Source: CAJQQY01 sp964352225 (GTDB taxonomy: Bacteria > Bacteroidota > Bacteroidia > Chitinophagales > Saprospiraceae). Taken from it: a stretch of 7,719 nt of DNA. Location of the stretch: contig CAYGRM010000323.1 in assembly GCA_964352225.1 (NCBI GenBank), positions 1 through 7,719 of the forward strand, in the 5' to 3' direction. Below the pieces are notes generated by a model. That model ran no database searches, was not told where the DNA came from, and saw nothing but the letters and a program-made list of their open reading frames with translations. A program made the position numbers and the translations under genes. Below are positions 6,295-7,719 of this stretch, in pieces (position 1 is the first letter of the stretch; each line of letters opens with the position of its first letter).

Positions 6295-7659
6295 ATGCGA
6301 ATACATTTAATAGCTATCGGAGGTGCTGCAATGCATAATCTTGCTATTGCTCTTAATTACAATCATCATACCGTAACCGGCTCAGATGATGAAATTTACA
6401 ACCCCTCTAAAGAGAGGCTTCAAAACCATGGTTTGTTGCCTGAAGTAATGGGATGGAATCCTGATCGAATCACCAAAGATATTGATATCATTATCTTAGG
6501 TATGCATGCTCGAAAAAATAATCCAGAATTGAAACAGGCTAAAAAGCTTGGTTTAAAGATTTATTCCTATCCAGAATACTTATTTCAACATGCCAAAGAT
6601 AAACAACGTGTAGTCATCGCAGGTAGTCATGGAAAAACCACCACTACCTCCATAATACTTCATGTGCTTAAAGGTAACAACATTGATTTTGATTATTTAG
6701 TTGGTGCTCAGATTGAAGGATTCGATTCTATGGTTCGATTATCTGACGCTCCATTGATGGTGGTGGAAGGTGATGAATATTTGTCTTCTCCGATTGATCG
6801 TCGACCAAAGATCTTGCATTATCATCCGCATGTGACGGTAATTACTGGAATTGCTTGGGATCACATTAATGTATTTCCAACTTTTGAAAATTATAAATCT
6901 CAGTTTGCCAAATATATCAAAACGATTGAAAAAGGAGGTACCTTATTTTATTACGAAAATGATGAGCACCTTCAAGAGATTTTGAAAAAAATTAAAAAAC
7001 CAACTTTTGAGGCGGAAGCATATGGAGCCTTTGAGTCAACCTTGAAAGACGGAAAAACGATCATTTTAAATGAAGCAGGAAAAGCTGTCAAACTTGGAAT
7101 TTTTGGAAAACATAATTTAGAAAATCTTCGAGCTGCATATTTGGTTTGTAAAAAAGTTGGAGTAACAGATGCTCAGTTTTTCAAAACCATACAATCATTC
7201 AGAGGAGCTGCTAAGCGATTACAATTGTTGAAAAAAACTAAAACCTGTCATGCCTTCTTAGATTTTGCTCATGCTCCAAGTAAAGTTGAAGCAACCATCA
7301 ATGCACTTAAAGCGCAATATCCCAAACGAAAATTGATAGCATGTTTGGAGTTGCACACTTTTTCTAGTTTGAATAAAAAATTTCTAACAGAGTATGCACG
7401 CACGATGAATGCTGCGGATAAAGCGGTGGTTTATTTTAGTGAACATACTTTAGCTATGAAAAAATTACCTCCTATCTCAATAGATGAAGTGAAGGCTGCA
7501 TTCGATCATAATAATATTGAAGTGGTGACAGACAATGTGAAAGTACTTTCAATCTTGAAAAGATTCAAATGGGAAAATAAGAATTTAGTGATGATGACAT
7601 CAGGAAATTTTGGAGGTTTGGATTTGAAAAGAGAAGCAATGGATTTACTGAAAAACTAG
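6295..7659 (+). CDS. mpl: Mpl-type Mur ligase: UDP-N-acetylmuramate:murein tripeptide ligase
   Basis: An ATP-dependent cytosolic ligase of the MurC/Mpl group. Mpl joins recovered L-Ala-D-Glu-diaminopimelate tripeptide to UDP-MurNAc, returning cell wall fragments to synthesis. Seen in order: the N-terminal Rossmann domain for the UDP-sugar (IAIGGAAMHNLA, 7-18; ILGMHARKNNPEL, 67-79); the ATP P-loop AGSHGKTTTTS (109-119); VVEGDEYLSSPIDRRPK (156-172); ITGIAWDHINVFPT (183-196); GKHNLENLRAA (271-281); the C-terminal domain with FRGAAKRLQ (302-310) and DFAHAPSK (323-330); and a final SGNFGG (436-441). The glycine-poor N-terminal loop, HARKNNPEL and the SGNFGG end fit Mpl better than MurC, whose loop is GxGGxGM. 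The length of 454 residues is normal. The exact peptide accepted is not proven by sequence, and some pipelines call Bacteroidota members simply Mur ligase family. It is divergent from the lipoprotein operon and has no clear Shine-Dalgarno site. Confidence 0.88.
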   Translation: MRIHLIAIGGAAMHNLAIALNYNHHTVTGSDDEIYNPSKERLQNHGLLPEVMGWNPDRITKDIDIIILGMHARKNNPELKQAKKLGLKIYSYPEYLFQHAKDKQRVVIAGSHGKTTTTSIILHVLKGNNIDFDYLVGAQIEGFDSMVRLSDAPLMVVEGDEYLSSPIDRRPKILHYHPHVTVITGIAWDHINVFPTFENYKSQFAKYIKTIEKGGTLFYYENDEHLQEILKKIKKPTFEAEAYGAFESTLKDGKTIILNEAGKAVKLGIFGKHNLENLRAAYLVCKKVGVTDAQFFKTIQSFRGAAKRLQLLKKTKTCHAFLDFAHAPSKVEATINALKAQYPKRKLIACLELHTFSSLNKKFLTEYARTMNAADKAVVYFSEHTLAMKKLPPISIDEVKAAFDHNNIEVVTDNVKVLSILKRFKWENKNLVMMTSGNFGGLDLKREAMDLLKN

Positions 7660-7719
7660 ATTTGAAATTTGAACCATATAAGATACTGTGTTTCCATCCA
7701 AGTAAATTTGAAAGAAATT

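Noticed and set aside
7660..7719. Possible terminator or new gene after mpl
   Set aside because: No clear hairpin with T-run and no supported start codon in the remaining 60 bases.

Overview
The window looks like chromosomal DNA of an AT-rich member of the Bacteroidota, possibly of the Saprospiria/Flavobacteriia type. The evidence is a protein with a type IX secretion (T9SS) C-terminal sorting domain, a YtxJ-type bacillithiol-linked thioredoxin-fold protein, the Bacteroidota-style stand-alone MnmD, TAnnTTTG-like -7 promoter boxes, and weak or absent Shine-Dalgarno sequences. No rRNA, tRNA, CRISPR array, insertion sequence or phage gene is visible.

Left part (1-3100, plus strand): miaB, a tRNA methylthiotransferase, is followed after 169 bp by a sigma-54-dependent AAA+ activator with a Fis-type HTH and no sensor domain. 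The gap between them holds a 107-bp imperfect inverted repeat with two 44-nt arms. A strong symmetric hairpin at 3052-3092 closes this unit. It serves the activator on the plus strand and the convergent secreted-protein gene on the minus strand.

Middle part (3106-6091, minus strand): transcription probably starts near 6117. It runs through a 58-residue lipoprotein, ytxJ (2-nt gap) and an mnmD-like tRNA methyltransferase (0-nt gap). After a 97-bp gap comes a secreted T9SS-substrate protein. The mnmD product has an extra C-terminal domain of about 70 residues. It aligns without gaps to the T9SS sorting domain of the protein encoded next door, although the enzyme has no signal peptide. This is the most unusual thing in the window.

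Right part (6295-7659, plus strand): a Mur ligase of the Mpl family (tripeptide recycling onto UDP-MurNAc), transcribed divergently from the lipoprotein operon. The last 60 bases hold nothing I can identify.

Most genes are housekeeping: two anticodon-loop modification enzymes (MiaB at position 37, MnmD at wobble position 34), thiol redox homeostasis, cell wall recycling and regulation. I do not see a defence or mobile system. The candidates for novelty are the MnmD/sorting-domain fusion and the palindromic intergenic repeat.
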